DNA from: Sacculina carcini
Taxonomy: Eukaryota; Arthropoda; Thecostraca; Sacculinidae
Reading direction: 5' to 3'
NCBI GenBank assembly: GCA_916048095.2
Contig: OU696580.1
Coordinates: 5,024,608-5,088,607 of the forward strand
Length of the DNA stretch: 64,000 nucleotides
In this document: in pieces, positions 41,601-47,469 of the stretch
Position numbering within the stretch: the first letter of the stretch is position 1
Layout of the letters: every line of letters starts with the position of its first letter
The notes under the pieces: generated by a model
What the model saw: only the letters and a program-made list of their open reading frames with translations
Database searches by the model: none
What the model was told of the DNA's origin: nothing
Program-made: the position numbers and the translations under genes

Positions 41601-44600
41601 CGATGCAGCGTCTGTAAAAGTAAGCATGCAACGATTATACACCGAGAAGTCGGACGGACTCGAGATCCCCGACCAAGTCGGCTGCTGCAACTGAGGACAA
41701 GCCCAAGCAGAACGTGGTGTGTCACCGAACGAACGCTTGTGGTGGAAATGACACGTCTACTTCACACTCTTTTATCGTTCCGGTGTGGATCTACCGCCGC
41801 AAGTTCCCGGAGCGCCGGATATTGGTGTATGCTGTTCTTGACGAGCAGCACTAGCTTTGTTACAGAAGATTGTGTGATCATTCTTGATGCGCCAACTCGA
41901 TCGGTAAATATATCAATATCAACCATGTCAGGCGAAGATAACGTGATGACGGACAAGACTGCCAGAGACGAGCTGGCTATCAAGGGTTTTGGAGAGAACG
42001 CTGAGATCAGTCTGCCATCAATGTTGTCCAGACCTGTGATTACATCTAAGAGAGAAAATGTGCCTCGTGTTTCCACGGCTGAAAGGTGGCAACATCTCCA
42101 ATCTATTGTTGGACAGCTGATGCCTTATGGAGATGATGTTGACATTGAGCTTCTTTTGGGCACGGATTGTATCCAAGCCATTAGACCCCGAGAGATCATA
42201 GCTTGAAAGGAAACAGAGCCTTATGCAGTGAAGACAGCACTGGGCTGGGGTATCGTAGGCAGAGTCGATAACTCAAACCATGATATTGATGGCGACACTT
42301 CTGGTGGTAAGGCTGCTTCAGAACATTGACTAGGGTCAAGGAACTGGTGGCCCCGGACGTCATACGCATGATTCAACTCGACTTCGCGGAAAAGGAAGCA
42401 GGGTCTCCTTACTCTCAGGATGACGTCAAGTTCCTAAACATGATGAAACAAGGGATCAAGCGTCTTGATGACGGTCACAACGAAGCACCGTTACCTCTCC
42501 GAGACTCGACATCGGAATTTGCACCGAACAGAGAGGCAGTACTGCGCAGAATGGAAGGAACTAAGCGCCGACTAGCGAAGGATCCATCCTACCGCCACTA
42601 CTACTCATTCAAGGAAAAGATGCTGATCAGCGGTTATGCCGAGGAGATCCATCCGAATGAGCATGCAGATCACGCACTGTGTCATAACAAGATCCCTGGT
42701 AAGTTCAGGGTAGTCTTTGACTGCAGCGCCAAGTCTGGTGGTACGTCGTTGAACGAACGGCTTTTGCAGGGACCCGACCTGACAAATAGCTTGATTGGAG
42801 TGTTGTGCCGTTTCCGAGAAAAGCAGGTAGCTATATCATGCGACATTCTCAAGATGTGTTATCAAGTTAGAGTGCCAGAGGATGACAGATATATATTACG
42901 TTTCTTGTGGTGGAAGGATCGATCCAGAGTGATCCACAAGAGTATCGAATGAGAGTTCATCTGTTCGGTGCGTCCTCTTCATCAGCAGTGGCGAACTTCG
43001 CAATCAGCACAAGAAAAAACGGAATTGAAGGCGATTGATTTCATCCAACGTAATTTTTACGTCGATGATGGTCTAATGTATGTGTGTGTAATGTAATGTA
43101 ATGTGTCATCTGCGCTGCGTCAATGGTCATATGTTGTATGTGTTCATTTGTTTGAAAGAGAGGTGAATGTCGTATTTTCGTATATGCTTGTGATATAGAC
43201 TCTTGCGGCAAACTCGACGCACTAGAATTGGTGTGTTGTTTACCGTGGTGGTGAGGTTATATTTACCTTCTTATTGTTCATTCAATCGATCGATCAATAT
43301 GTGATGGAAAACCGATTACCACATTAGTCTAATATCGCTTTCATAACAAAAAATAACTATTATCCAGGGCGGATGAGCTACTTGCTAGTTATCAGCCATC
43401 TAGCAACACTTGCATCTGTGCAAACTTTACTATCATTTGTATTGTTTGTTTGCACCTTTTTCCGGCATATTCTATCTGTCTGCCTATTATTGTCTTCTTC
43501 AACTTTACGCGCCTGTGTTAATATTTGTGCGCTATAGCAAATACACGGTGTTGCTGTATTAACAAAATCTGCAATAAGGAATCCAATATGCATAAAACTA
43601 CATAATATAAAAAATTCTATAATATTAATTCAATAATAAAAAACCCATTCACAAAGTCAAGAGGTGGTGAGAGAGTGACAAATGCACACAAATATCGCTA
43701 TGCCGCACTACGTAACATCGCTATGCCGCACTACGTAACATCGCTATGCCGCACTACGTAACATCGCTATGCCGCACTACTTAAGAACATAATTAGCATA
43801 GGTGTTTAACTCTTTCATCAGCAAGGCTCGTGTTACATTCGATTAACATTCGCTAAACATGTCCAATATATACTTCAAGTGTAAATGCTCTGTAGTTCTG
43901 TATTGGCGTGTGCGTGCATTTGTGTGTGAGTGTGAGCGTGTGCGTATGTATGTATGTATGTGTGTGTGTGTGCTTGTGTGTAGTTCTGTATTGGCGTGTG
44001 CGTGCATTTGTGTGTGAGTGTGAGCGTGTGCGTATGTATGTATGTATGTATGTGTGTGTGCTTGTGCGTATGTTCTAGTGTAGTGAGTGTCAAGGGCATA
44101 AGCGGAGCTAGTGTAGTGATGATTGAAAGTCGTAGTGTAAGCTGATGCGCGTGTGTGCGCATACAGTGGTGCGTTGTTGCGCTTATGAGCTTTACAGTTG
44201 GGAGTTCAGCTATGAAGTTGTTGGTAAGAAGTAGTGCCATACGAGGAGTGGTTGTGTGTGTTGTGAGCTGTGGTGGTACAGGAATTGTGTTAGTGCGCGG
44301 TTGAGTTGTTCTCGTGGCGTTCCGTGTATTCTTCTTGGTTGCGTTTTTGCTCGTCATTCTCATCTCTACGGCCTTGTTTCATCTTCATCTTTAATACATC
44401 GTGCAATCTTCCGTTTGTTATTGGGTGAAGACATGGAGCACAAGTTACATGCTCAAGTAAAGAACAGGAGGAAAACTTGAAAAAAGCATAGTTCATCGGA
44501 CTTGATTAGGCATTTTGTCTGTGCAGTTATGAGCAATAGCAGAAAAACTGCCCGATCAAAAAGATTACATGCTATAACTACACGTTCAATTAGTACATAT

Positions 44601-44819
44601 TTCACTATATTAGTGATGTTTTACCTGATTCAAACATAATAAGTGGCTTATGATAGAAAATATAAACATTTATCAAAAACATTACCTATAATTGGCGCGT
44701 CATTTGTAATGACATAATATTTTTCATATTTTTTGCCTTTATTTCCGTGCTGCACCAGCAGTTTTGTGCTAATAATATCAATAATGAATGGAAAACACAG
44801 CTAAATCAAAAGAAACGAG

Positions 44820-44901
<82 letters not shown>

Positions 44902-45008
44902 ACATCGCTAGTTGAAAGTGTTTATACCCAATAACATTTGTTTACTGCCAAGTGACAGGAAAACCTGCCACACAGAAAATCACACATATATATACGAGAA
45001 TTAATTAC

Positions 45009-45049
<41 letters not shown>

Positions 45050-47469
45050 TATATAAGACTCAATAATAAACATTGTCTGCGAAAATGAAAGTTTTCAACA
45101 CATTACACAATTGTCGTCATTAACAGGTTAATTATTATTATTATTATTAACGTTTATTTGTATAGCGCACATTAAAGCACACGCGCGAAAAGAGAAATAT
45201 TGGTGCAAAAATATAAACAAATAAGTAAGACACGCCGCTTAGGGAAAACAAACATGCGGACAATACACACACCCACAAGCACACACACTCACACAAACAC
45301 ACACACACACACGCACACAAACATACTCATGCACACACACCGCCAAATTGAAACATGGCAGTAAGAAAGAGCATAAAAAACAACAAGAAAACTTCTAGTA
45401 AATATATCACACGAGACGGGTACGGTATGACGGCTCAGAGCGAAACGTAAGGAGTAAGAGAGTGAGAGTCATGATCAAAAGATTTATCAAAGAGATGATT
45501 GCGCAGAGAAGAGGAAAACGATGATAAGGATGTGGAGGAGATAACATGGGAGGGAAGAGAGTTGTACAAACGTGGAGCGTAGAAAGGGAAGGATTTACTA
45601 GACCAGGTAGATTCATTGAGGGCTCGTGGACAGGATAAAGGAAGAGGATGACGGGAAAGAAAGTTATTAGAGTGTAAGAAGCTGCGAGAGGTACGTAGGT
45701 TGCCGAGGGTCATGCAAAAGTTTATAAACAAGACAGCAAATTTTAAAGTGGATGCTAGGGATGATCGGAAGCCATCGAAGATTGTAGAGATATGGTGAGG
45801 TATGACGAAAGTGGGAAGGAGAAAGCACGAAACGACAAGATTTATTAATGACATGTTGCAGGATTTTCAGAGAGGAGCGAGGTACATGGAAATATAAAGA
45901 ATTGCAGTAGTTGATTCTTGAAAAGATGAAACAATGAATCAGTTTAATAGCTGAGGGGCGGTCGAGAAAAGGGCGGATAGGATATAGCGAACGTAGAATG
46001 AGATGACAAGTGCGAGCAACAATCGTGTGGTTGTGATCGTTAATCGTGTGGTTGTGATCGATTCAATGAGACATCACATATCACACCATTCTCAACAGCT
46101 GATAACACCTCGTTCGTGCGTTCAAATCAGCATGTCGCTGTAAACTCAATCTGTGTAACGTTTCTCAAAAGTTTGGAATATTTCAGCTAGACAAGCTGAA
46201 TAATGTCCAAAAATCAAACAGTATATTACTCACGGGATGAAGGAGAAGCGAGTTTTGGTTGCAGGCAGGGTTTTTGCAACAGCTGACGGCCATCAGTTTG
46301 ATTGATCACACAAGACTGATCTTCTGACACAACACAAACATACACCACACTCATCAATACAAACAGCACACATAAAACAACGGTAATAGCGATATCCTAC
46401 AAGACTATCGACGTGCAATACTCTAGTTGCGACATGAGGAATCAGACAAGTGTATCAATTGCCGATCAAGTACAGTTTGAATGCATGAATCATTTCATTG
46501 TTAGAGCTCCAACAATGCACGAGAGTTTGGGAGGCTCGATTGAGAGGCTCGAGGCTCGATAAGAATGAGAGGTTTGGGAGGCTCGATTTCGGGTATTATC
46601 TGGCCCACCATACAAAGAGATGAGGTTCAGTGTATCTTTGTCATTACAAATCTCATCTAATGCACGTATACGGCAAGACAAAAACGGAATAAAAACGACG
46701 GGAAAATGGATCAAGCTGAATATTTGGTTAACAGGTCCAAGTAAAGATCTGGTTACATATTCGTAAGCGCAATGACATATGTATTGAACAAGGCTATTTT
46801 TCCGAGGTCTAACTATAAATAGAAAGTAAGTAAGCTGTATATTCTTAGCTGAATTAAAGTATCAATATTGATGTCAGTATTGTCAGTTTATGCACCTAAT
46901 TGCTGAAAGCCGATCTTAATAGAAAACGCGTAATGAAATTCCAAAAAACTGGCATTCTGTGGATTACACATTCACAATCTCACCCGAGTATGCATGACAA
47001 TGTGGAGGTGGTGGGTGCCGCTTGGCGATGCTCGATGGTGCCTGAATGCGCGACATTTGCGCGGCAGATGAGGACCGACGCAAACCGCCCAGGCCAGTCT
47101 TGGAGACAGTGTTGACGCCAGATATGCCAGCAGCGGCTGAATCACTGGGCAGAGGCAGTAGCTGGATATCGAGTGAAGGCTGGTGTTGCAGTCTCCTGCC
47201 TGTCTGGCGTCTCCACTGTTTGCTGATAGCAGCAGCACTTGCCGACGCAGAGTCACACTGCAGCGCCGACTGATCGTGATGCGCAGTCACTTGTGCACTC
47301 AAGTACTCCTGTGTCAGTGAGCGACGCCGGTTCATATCGGCTACCACACTGGCAGTCGACCGTGGTCTCAACACACTGTCAATCTCGGCATGGCTGCATT
47401 GTCGTGCAGACAATGAGTCCTCGGATATGTTGGAGTCTCCGCTGGCACAACGCCGCAGCGACGTCATAT
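8561..47469 (-). CDS. CEP170: CEP170-like centrosomal protein gene (partial gene model)
   Basis: CEP170 proteins bind microtubules and sit at subdistal appendages of the mother centriole. The proposed chain is complement of 46984-47469, 33940-34085, 29151-29313, 23293-23469, 15578-15993, 15258-15267, 15060-15170, 14655-14812, 13764-14050, 12717-12942, 12041-12225, 10708-10963, 9907-9992, 9189-9373, [one exon missing], 8561-8665. That is about 1000 codons, against about 1580 in human CEP170. All joins but the last match in phase. The CEP170 assignment rests on GTYTIE, NWIEKWAADVTR (human RWVSQWASLAANHTR), NRALS-LRRARLG, GGRYSLR, DNLVMGTIHSLSEKLR and LAATLKNLRALEQSVQ, in the same order as in the family. 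The N-terminal FHA domain was not seen; it would lie upstream, where PNO1 sits on the same strand, or be absent. Exons at 47, 34 and 29 kb are the weakest. Confidence 0.75.
9189..9373 (-). CDS. CEP170: CEP170-like C-terminal exon
   Basis: The acceptor is a (TG)n tract followed by TCAG. The donor is CAGG|GTGACA, phase 1. It encodes KCNFDSDDVRYTLLDDILCS and ASRDLAATLKNLRALEQSVQ, which aligns with human SSILQELKRVEKQLQ near the C-terminus. The family's following MIDPDG motif was not found downstream. Confidence 0.8.
9907..9992 (-). CDS. CEP170: CEP170-like C-terminal exon
   Basis: In the transcript a (GT)n tract runs into TAATGAAG|, and the donor is CTCAA|GTAAGC. It encodes ALDNLVMGTIHSLSEKLRCN then TESLVSKLK. 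This matches the CEP170 segment [28 protein letters not shown] in position and helical pattern. Phase 0 in, 2 out. Confidence 0.8.
10118..10190. repeat. 18-bp minisatellite, four copies
   Basis: The unit GATGGTGTTGTAATACTC is repeated with 1-3 changes, in a CEP170-like intron. Confidence 0.85.
10385..10545 (+). mobile_element. CR1-like LINE 3' end fragment
   Basis: GATTGGATAGTGTGAAAT and GAGCACAGCTCATCTCCTGT match the 3' end of the LINE at 58975-59813. Frame remnants resemble its LDSVKYWEF terminus. Confidence 0.65.
10708..10963 (-). CDS. CEP170-like internal exon
   Basis: The acceptor is TTTGTGAAGCAG; an alternative AG in the same frame would start the exon at 10936. It encodes GPLRSASFHGTAALMTASLP, QRRVLSRVNSRSSC and an Ala/Thr-rich tail ending AAPAAKK. 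The donor AAG|GTCCAA is weak, but it gives phase 0 into the next exon. Confidence 0.6.
10994..12040. other. Intron of the CEP170-like gene, AT-rich
   Basis: No element or tandem repeat recognised. Confidence 0.5.
12041..12225 (-). CDS. CEP170: CEP170-like exon with polyglutamine
   Basis: The acceptor is CACATATTGGCAG and the donor TCCAG|GTCGGT. It encodes NVYGRSGSSSSRAVVTRAAA, a short Q-rich run (QQKQQQQQ), then ELVNWQRRKNYDPLKSARQD, a WxxRKxYDPxK-type basic segment found in CEP170 relatives. Phase 0 in, 2 out. Confidence 0.8.
12717..12942 (-). CDS. CEP170: CEP170-like exon, LRRARLG motif
   Basis: The acceptor is CATTGCCACCAG and the donor AATGAG|GTACAA. It starts LRRARLGLSDCGATSSTS, matching LLRRARLGEASD of human CEP170, and later reads ARGDGGRYSLRASSSA, resembling the DGGRFSLR segment of the family. 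Phase 2 in, 0 out. Confidence 0.85.
13764..14050 (-). CDS. CEP170: CEP170-like internal exon
   Basis: The acceptor is TATATTTGTGCAG and the donor CTCAG|GTAACT (strong). It encodes LDAGDVGATRDADGATIDYL, a predicted helix SLQARLSDSVGESQRHRKQA, and ends ELKFNRAL with a split Ser codon. Joined to the next exon it gives NRALS-LRRARLG, the CEP170 signature. Phase 0 in, 2 out. Confidence 0.8.
14213..14276. repeat. (TA)n microsatellite
   Basis: Uninterrupted TA of about 62 bp inside a CEP170-like intron. Confidence 0.97.
14655..14812 (-). CDS. CEP170-like internal exon (probable)
   Basis: The acceptor is GCGTGTTGATAG. It encodes SEIGGTLAAQCDDSAHLALE, then YHTGDDNTTCGRHSALSSSV. Phase 1 in matches the previous exon. 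A phase-0 donor (GACGAT|GTGCGT) matches the next, but another GT (TCATCC|GTGCGA) would serve equally, so the low end is uncertain. Confidence 0.5.
15060..15170 (-). CDS. CEP170: CEP170-like exon with conserved Trp motif
   Basis: The acceptor is CAATATTGCAG and the donor CGTG|GTTGGT. It encodes SDDNWIEKWAADVTRLNNNN. The W-x3-W-A spacing matches human CEP170 RWVSQWASLAANHTRH, which also follows the GTYTIE region. Phase 1 in, phase 1 out. Confidence 0.75.
15258..15267 (-). CDS. Candidate 10-nt microexon
   Basis: The flanking exons do not join in frame (phase 0 out, phase 1 in). GAATTAGCAG|GAGTTTGCAA|GTATGT between them offers acceptor, 10 coding bases and donor. Using it gives Glu-Phe-Ala-Thr and restores the frame into SDDNWIEKWA. 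This is an inference from phase alone. Confidence 0.4.
15578..15993 (-). CDS. CEP170: CEP170-like exon with GTYTIE motif
   Basis: The acceptor is TTTTTCTTCAACAG and the donor TGTCGA|GTGAGT. The 416-nt exon has an acidic stretch GKTDSDDEVSDTVSEAGTYT followed by IEND, close to the DKGTYTIELEN motif of human CEP170. A Ser/Thr run and DSIEDADERLSS follow. Phase 1 in, phase 0 out. Confidence 0.8.
16205..16425 (+). mobile_element. Ty3/gypsy-type pol fragment (RNase H start)
   Basis: The plus strand reads GMAFTVETDASANTILAPLT then LDGRPVAIF. This is the ETDAS...DGRPVAxFS motif at the RT/RNase H boundary of gypsy-type polyproteins. No LTRs or other domains are visible; it is a small decayed fragment. 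Confidence 0.5.
16894..18871 (+). mobile_element. piggyBac-like element with TTAA target duplication
   Basis: TTAA stands at 16890-16893 and 18872-18875. Ends CCCTCCTATTATCTT and (inverted) CCCTCGCATTACCTT form imperfect terminal repeats, and both ends continue into GGTCAATTT. Length 1978 bp. It carries a broken transposase on the plus strand. It inserted into the TTAA of a hAT terminal repeat. Confidence 0.92.
17309..18746 (+). pseudogene. piggyBac transposase pseudogene
   Basis: Pieces in order: an N-terminal ATG at 17309 that soon shifts frame; TTLRAYIGLVILTGVYRSKG with SLWSAETGRAIFSATMSMKTF (17557-17943, ending at a stop); KWVERLPLLYNPGPKVTVDE and FRGRCRSRQYMPSKPARYGI; then a jump to RKPEMILDYNATKDVDNLDK, LSATYSCRRMIARWPLVVLF. 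The first catalytic Asp (TVDE) and the third (DVDNLD) regions remain. The middle block with the second Asp (TTDNFF-like) is deleted around 18110-18150. A Cys-containing C-terminal tail follows. It cannot encode an active enzyme. Confidence 0.88.
18885..20590. other. Intron sequence with minor repeats
   Basis: GAAAAATAGAACGGCA recurs at about 18930 and 19216. There is a (TG)n tract at 19489-19523. No gene supported. Confidence 0.45.
20595..20700 (+). mobile_element. LINE 3' end with TAA-type tail
   Basis: GCGCTTCCAGAACATGGGGC, the GGTGGTAATAGT block and TAATAATAATGGTAATAA match the 3' UTR at 5980-6079. Confidence 0.75.
20711..20783. repeat. 31-bp perfect inverted repeat with 11-nt loop
   Basis: The arm 20711-20741 is exactly complementary to 20753-20783. 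The loop is TAAATGTTCAT. It lies 10 bases after the LINE tail. Confidence 0.93.
20784..21980. other. Intron sequence, nothing recognised
   Basis: AT-rich with short frames only. Confidence 0.45.
21985..22935. repeat. 15-bp minisatellite (TCTAGATGTCAACAG)n split by a palindrome
   Basis: About 14 copies left and 37 copies right of the insert at 22198-22380. Variants are GCC for GTC, ATC, and GTCGAGACATC. The 15-bp period keeps all frames open, giving false ORFs (LDVNS, RLLTS, CQQSR repeats). Each unit contains the palindrome TCTAGA. Confidence 0.96.
22198..22380. mobile_element. Foldback-like palindromic element, 183 bp
   Basis: Near-perfect palindrome with ends TACCATTTGCAATTTGATTT. Each arm carries about four 21-bp repeats (TTTGAGAAAAGTGAAAATAG type). 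The target TA is duplicated at 22196-22197 and 22381-22382, within TCTA|GATG of the minisatellite. No coding capacity. Confidence 0.85.
22936..23292. other. Intron sequence, nothing recognised
   Basis: Unique-looking DNA between the minisatellite and the 23-kb exon. Confidence 0.45.
23293..23469 (-). CDS. CEP170-like internal exon
   Basis: A 177-nt exon: acceptor GTGTGTGGTAGGCAG, donor CACG|GTCAGT, phase 1 at both ends. It encodes ARAVVASTAGDAGGHD, then SGHSDGYFSADQDQVLLDHT. The split Gly codon joins correctly to the acceptor at 15993. The CpG-rich composition contrasts with the flanking AT-rich repeats. Confidence 0.65.
23884..24010. repeat. ~67-bp tandem duplication
   Basis: TTGTGTGGTCAAGTATCGAA and following sequence occur twice with few differences. 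A third partial ACAAGTATCGAAAA copy follows. It contains the imperfect palindrome GACCGATTTCGGTC. Confidence 0.85.
24438..24497. repeat. (TA)n microsatellite
   Basis: TA repeat with one G interruption, ending at the left end of the mariner-type element, a plausible TA-rich target. Confidence 0.95.
24503..25800 (+). mobile_element. Tc1/mariner-type DNA transposon (decayed)
   Basis: Terminal repeats GGCTGTCCCAATAAATTTGA (left) and, inverted, GGGTGTTCCAATAAAATTGA (right) share GACGTCATTT after them. The left end follows TA; a right TA is not directly adjacent. Confidence 0.85.
24652..25700 (+). pseudogene. Tc1/mariner-type transposase pseudogene
   Basis: It starts ATG-PFTSIEKV. The N-terminal helix-turn-helix half is broken by frameshifts and stops. 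A long frame at 25203-25700 holds the DDE core: FSDEATFH just upstream, then VFCAISMNQIHGPFFFEG, FQQDGAPPHW, RWTGRGG, WPPRSPDLTHCDFFLLGYVK and a terminal helix ITAALENVTKDML. The Asp in QQDGAPPH and the Asp in SPDL are 41 residues apart by my count, a DD41D-like spacing. All three acidic residues remain, but the gene is not intact. Confidence 0.85.
25801..27564. other. Intron sequence with CA/GT tracts
   Basis: Short GT tract at 25817-25860 and CA/GT tracts at 26465-26755. A short palindrome CATTTGACACCAGTGTCAAATG lies near 26448. No gene supported. Confidence 0.45.
27573..28257 (-). mobile_element. Non-autonomous hAT element with perfect 8-bp duplication
   Basis: GCCTAGAT at 27565-27572 and 28258-28265. 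The left end is CAGGGCTTTTTGACC; the right end (inverted) reads GAGTGATTCTGGACT. Interior motifs (CCTTAGGAAACAGACT, GAATTCTCGATAGCTATA) match the element at 16583. A second hAT lies inside. Confidence 0.85.
27825..28144 (-). mobile_element. Nested non-autonomous hAT element
   Basis: The end CAGGGGTCGGCAACCC (inverted, 28144) is the classic hAT terminus. ATTTAGAC (27817-27824) and GTTTAGAC (28145-28152) are near-identical 8-bp flanks. AGAGCCGCATG-type and CCATATTGGACAAG-type motifs inside fit the family. About 320 bp, no ORF. Confidence 0.82.
28266..29150. other. Intron sequence, nothing recognised
   Basis: No repeat or convincing open frame. Confidence 0.4.
29151..29313 (-). CDS. Candidate CEP170-like exon
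   Basis: The acceptor is TATATTTTCTGCAG and a phase-1 donor is GTGC|GTAGCG. It encodes LEGIGCWDKNSHVF, RPLPYDQLPPEGQLIIRRCS and AALMRHLAPGIV. I do not recognise the sequence. The phases (0 in, 1 out) fill exactly the gap between the 34-kb and 23-kb exons. It could instead belong to an unrelated element. Confidence 0.4.
29314..31017. other. Intron sequence, nothing recognised
   Basis: AT-rich; near 30540 minus-strand frames lack splice support. Confidence 0.4.
31096..32195 (+). mobile_element. 5'-truncated non-LTR retrotransposon (RT C-terminal half)
   Basis: Flanked by a perfect 12-bp duplication TGCTATTTGGAA (31084-31095 and 32196-32207). The frame encodes ISVLAYTDDLAILSSTTEGA, NSLVDAAAVVGLVVNTTETE, IETVLLYNAEIWTLTQTLER and a basic C-terminus RRLSLAGHVIRAEHRYPETL. 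YTDD stands at the RT catalytic site, where FADD is usual. A SINE interrupts it at 31757-32026, after which THDGPRRRGQ and HLEDAG continue the reading. Confidence 0.87.
31757..32026 (+). mobile_element. SINE copy, lacking tRNA head
   Basis: GCGGAGCAGAATTTCATTGG, ACCAGATATCAGTCATGTGT and CTGTGTGTTCATAAACTTCG match the body of the SINE at 36731-37055. Removing it joins the LINE codons TGG-AC|T-CAC in frame (LLW-THDGP). Confidence 0.88.
32640..33660 (-). pseudogene. Decayed ORF of a recurrent, probably element-borne protein family
   Basis: Frame pieces in order: AHFLHHITFLRCAYLIFTKF, EWPQQQNLVSGDKNVINDPV, a shifted LPLHVKLAMMKQIV-type stretch, FIKSMNEAE, then FHHLHSYFDNFAVILR, KGERLHQDIKTMEDRYQCQW and MMTDYYWSLMIDNPEAVH. 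I know this set (GxKNVxNxPLV...LPPLHIKLGLMKNFVK...GERFHQDIxxMEKRYQGxW...ADYCW) from many uncharacterised arthropod and cnidarian proteins. Its biochemical function is unknown to me. At least three frameshifts or stops. Confidence 0.65.
33940..34085 (-). CDS. Candidate CEP170-like exon
   Basis: The acceptor is TTCTTTGTGGGGACACATCAG and the donor AGGAAG|GTGAGT. The frame is open throughout: GYRRSSVGGRASV, then GRQLSFTVDMSRRRSFSTFS. Phase 1 in and 0 out fits the 47-kb exon upstream and the 29-kb exon downstream. LSFTVDM may correspond to the SFTIEF motif of CEP170 proteins. It lies just outside the DNA element ending near 33860. Confidence 0.45.
34940..35815 (+). mobile_element. LINE (L2-like) 3' fragment inside the hAT
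   Basis: The frame reads SPYLYKLRWLPIIPRIHFKI, SSKSFPFYDPRVYNSLLSHV and SSFSSSLRNHLFDKSCDHDS with stops between. The 3' part has a GT tract (35590-35690) and TTTTAATGTGCGCTATACAA. It is the same family as the inverted copy at 45131-46000. Confidence 0.85.
35830..37899 (-). pseudogene. hAT transposase pseudogene (ZBED5/SCAND3-like)
   Basis: It starts MSSKKRKFS at 37899. A BED-finger remnant (LQLHLTKCHPEY) follows, then ASPIFAIQVDEYTDVAMSCQ and WNTLVGITTDGAPAMIGSRS with the first two catalytic acids. HCFIHRETRATKSFPSGLLT comes next. The SINE splits the gene, and coding resumes with VNYVKNAALNT, SVRWLSAGK (conserved RWLS), DIFEIFNQLNLRLQGLDSSL. A shifted hATC-like end LxxQFICAKEGF follows. Many stops and frameshifts; not functional. 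The family resembles domesticated ZBED genes, but this copy sits inside intact element ends. Confidence 0.87.
36731..37055 (+). mobile_element. SINE with tRNA-Val-like head
   Basis: Box A TGGTGTAGTGG at 36739-36749 and box B GGTTCGAAACC at 36782-36792 have normal pol III spacing. The CCGC-CTCACAA-GCGG stem-loop puts CAC at the anticodon, a valine tRNA relation. The body (36795-37050) is shared with 31757-32026. It interrupts the hAT transposase gene. Confidence 0.9.
38231..38890. other. Intron sequence, nothing recognised
   Basis: AT-rich with two TATACCCC motifs near 38800-38860; no supported gene. Confidence 0.4.
39639..41516 (+). pseudogene. BEL/Pao gag region (disrupted)
   Basis: MTSQFGDDMDLVSDGAVGTE starts the reading. 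A palindrome at 39762-39812 breaks it. An alpha-helical Lys/Glu-rich section (LARLRIEAEFKAEELK) carries stops. The long frame 40410-41516 has the Pao gag core: FSLLLQSFEAFIENHVASPS, RLFYLHRYTSGDARSVISGF, NMLNERYGNSFVLSDAYKQK. It ends in a CGICHSRTHLVAQCP zinc knuckle. Confidence 0.85.
39762..39812. repeat. 22-bp perfect hairpin inside the BEL gag region
   Basis: AATTCCTTAATACCACTGCT and two further bases repeat inverted after a 7-nt loop (CGTGCCT). It interrupts the gag frame, as expected of a small template-switch inversion. Confidence 0.9.
41517..43080 (+). pseudogene. BEL/Pao protease and reverse transcriptase fragment
   Basis: A second knuckle remnant is followed by VYAVLDEQH-like protease sequence, shifted. 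A frame at 41739-42206 reaches LLLGTDCIQAIRP. The frame 42326-42952 holds NREAVLRRMEGTKRRLAKDP, CHNKIPGKFRVVFDCSAKSG, GTSLNERLLQGPDLTNSLIG and EDDRYILRFLWWKD, the Pao RT fingers and palm. A frameshift leads to RNFYVDDGLM (about 43050-43078) with the catalytic YVDD. Confidence 0.87.
43081..43693. other. Intron sequence, nothing recognised
   Basis: Starts with a short GTAAT repeat; otherwise unique AT-rich DNA. Confidence 0.4.
43694..43785. repeat. 23-bp tandem repeat, four copies
   Basis: The unit ATCGCTATGCCGCACTACGT plus AAC is nearly identical in all copies. Confidence 0.93.
43888..44062. repeat. ~88-bp tandem duplication with GTAT/GT tracts
   Basis: GTAGTTCTGTATTGGCGTGT and following sequence occur at 43892 and 43980. 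Confidence 0.9.
44063..44820. other. Intron sequence, nothing recognised
   Basis: GT-rich at first, then AT-rich; no element found. Confidence 0.4.
44821..45055. repeat. Two (TA)n microsatellites
   Basis: 44822-44898 and 45009-45055, separated by unique DNA. Confidence 0.95.
45131..46000 (-). mobile_element. LINE (L2-like) 3' part
   Basis: The reverse strand encodes SLASTLKFAVLFINFCMTLG, SSKSFPFYAPRLYNSLPSHV and SSFSSSLRNHLFDKSFDHDS. It ends in TAATGTGCGCTATACAAATA and a (TAA)n tail. It is the best copy of the family also at 34940-35815. Confidence 0.85.
46001..46983. other. Intron sequence, nothing recognised
   Basis: A short GAGGCTCGAT motif repeats near 46530-46585. Confidence 0.4.
46984..47469 (-). 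CDS. CEP170-like gene, 5'-most exon seen (hypothetical)
   Basis: A 486-nt open stretch rich in Ser, Arg and Ala, with CpG-rich coding-like composition. It ends TCGG|GTGAGA, a strong phase-1 donor compatible with the exons at 34 and 23 kb. It starts either at an ATG (47467) or at a TTGAG acceptor one step upstream; an in-frame TGA precedes the ATG. It holds SSSAAQMSRIQAPSS and a proline run but no motif I can place in CEP170. Membership of the same gene rests on strand, composition and phase only. Confidence 0.55.

Larger units (their letters stand above)
38900..43080 (+). mobile_element. BEL/Pao LTR retrotransposon, 3'-truncated
   Basis: Gag, protease region and the first half of reverse transcriptase are present with frameshifts; integrase and the 3' LTR are missing. 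The left limit is a guess: TGTTGCGTGTTGTTAATTTC near 38957 could open a 5' LTR, without a partner to prove it. The right end is cut just after the RT YVDD box, at GT and GTAAT repeats. Confidence 0.85.
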
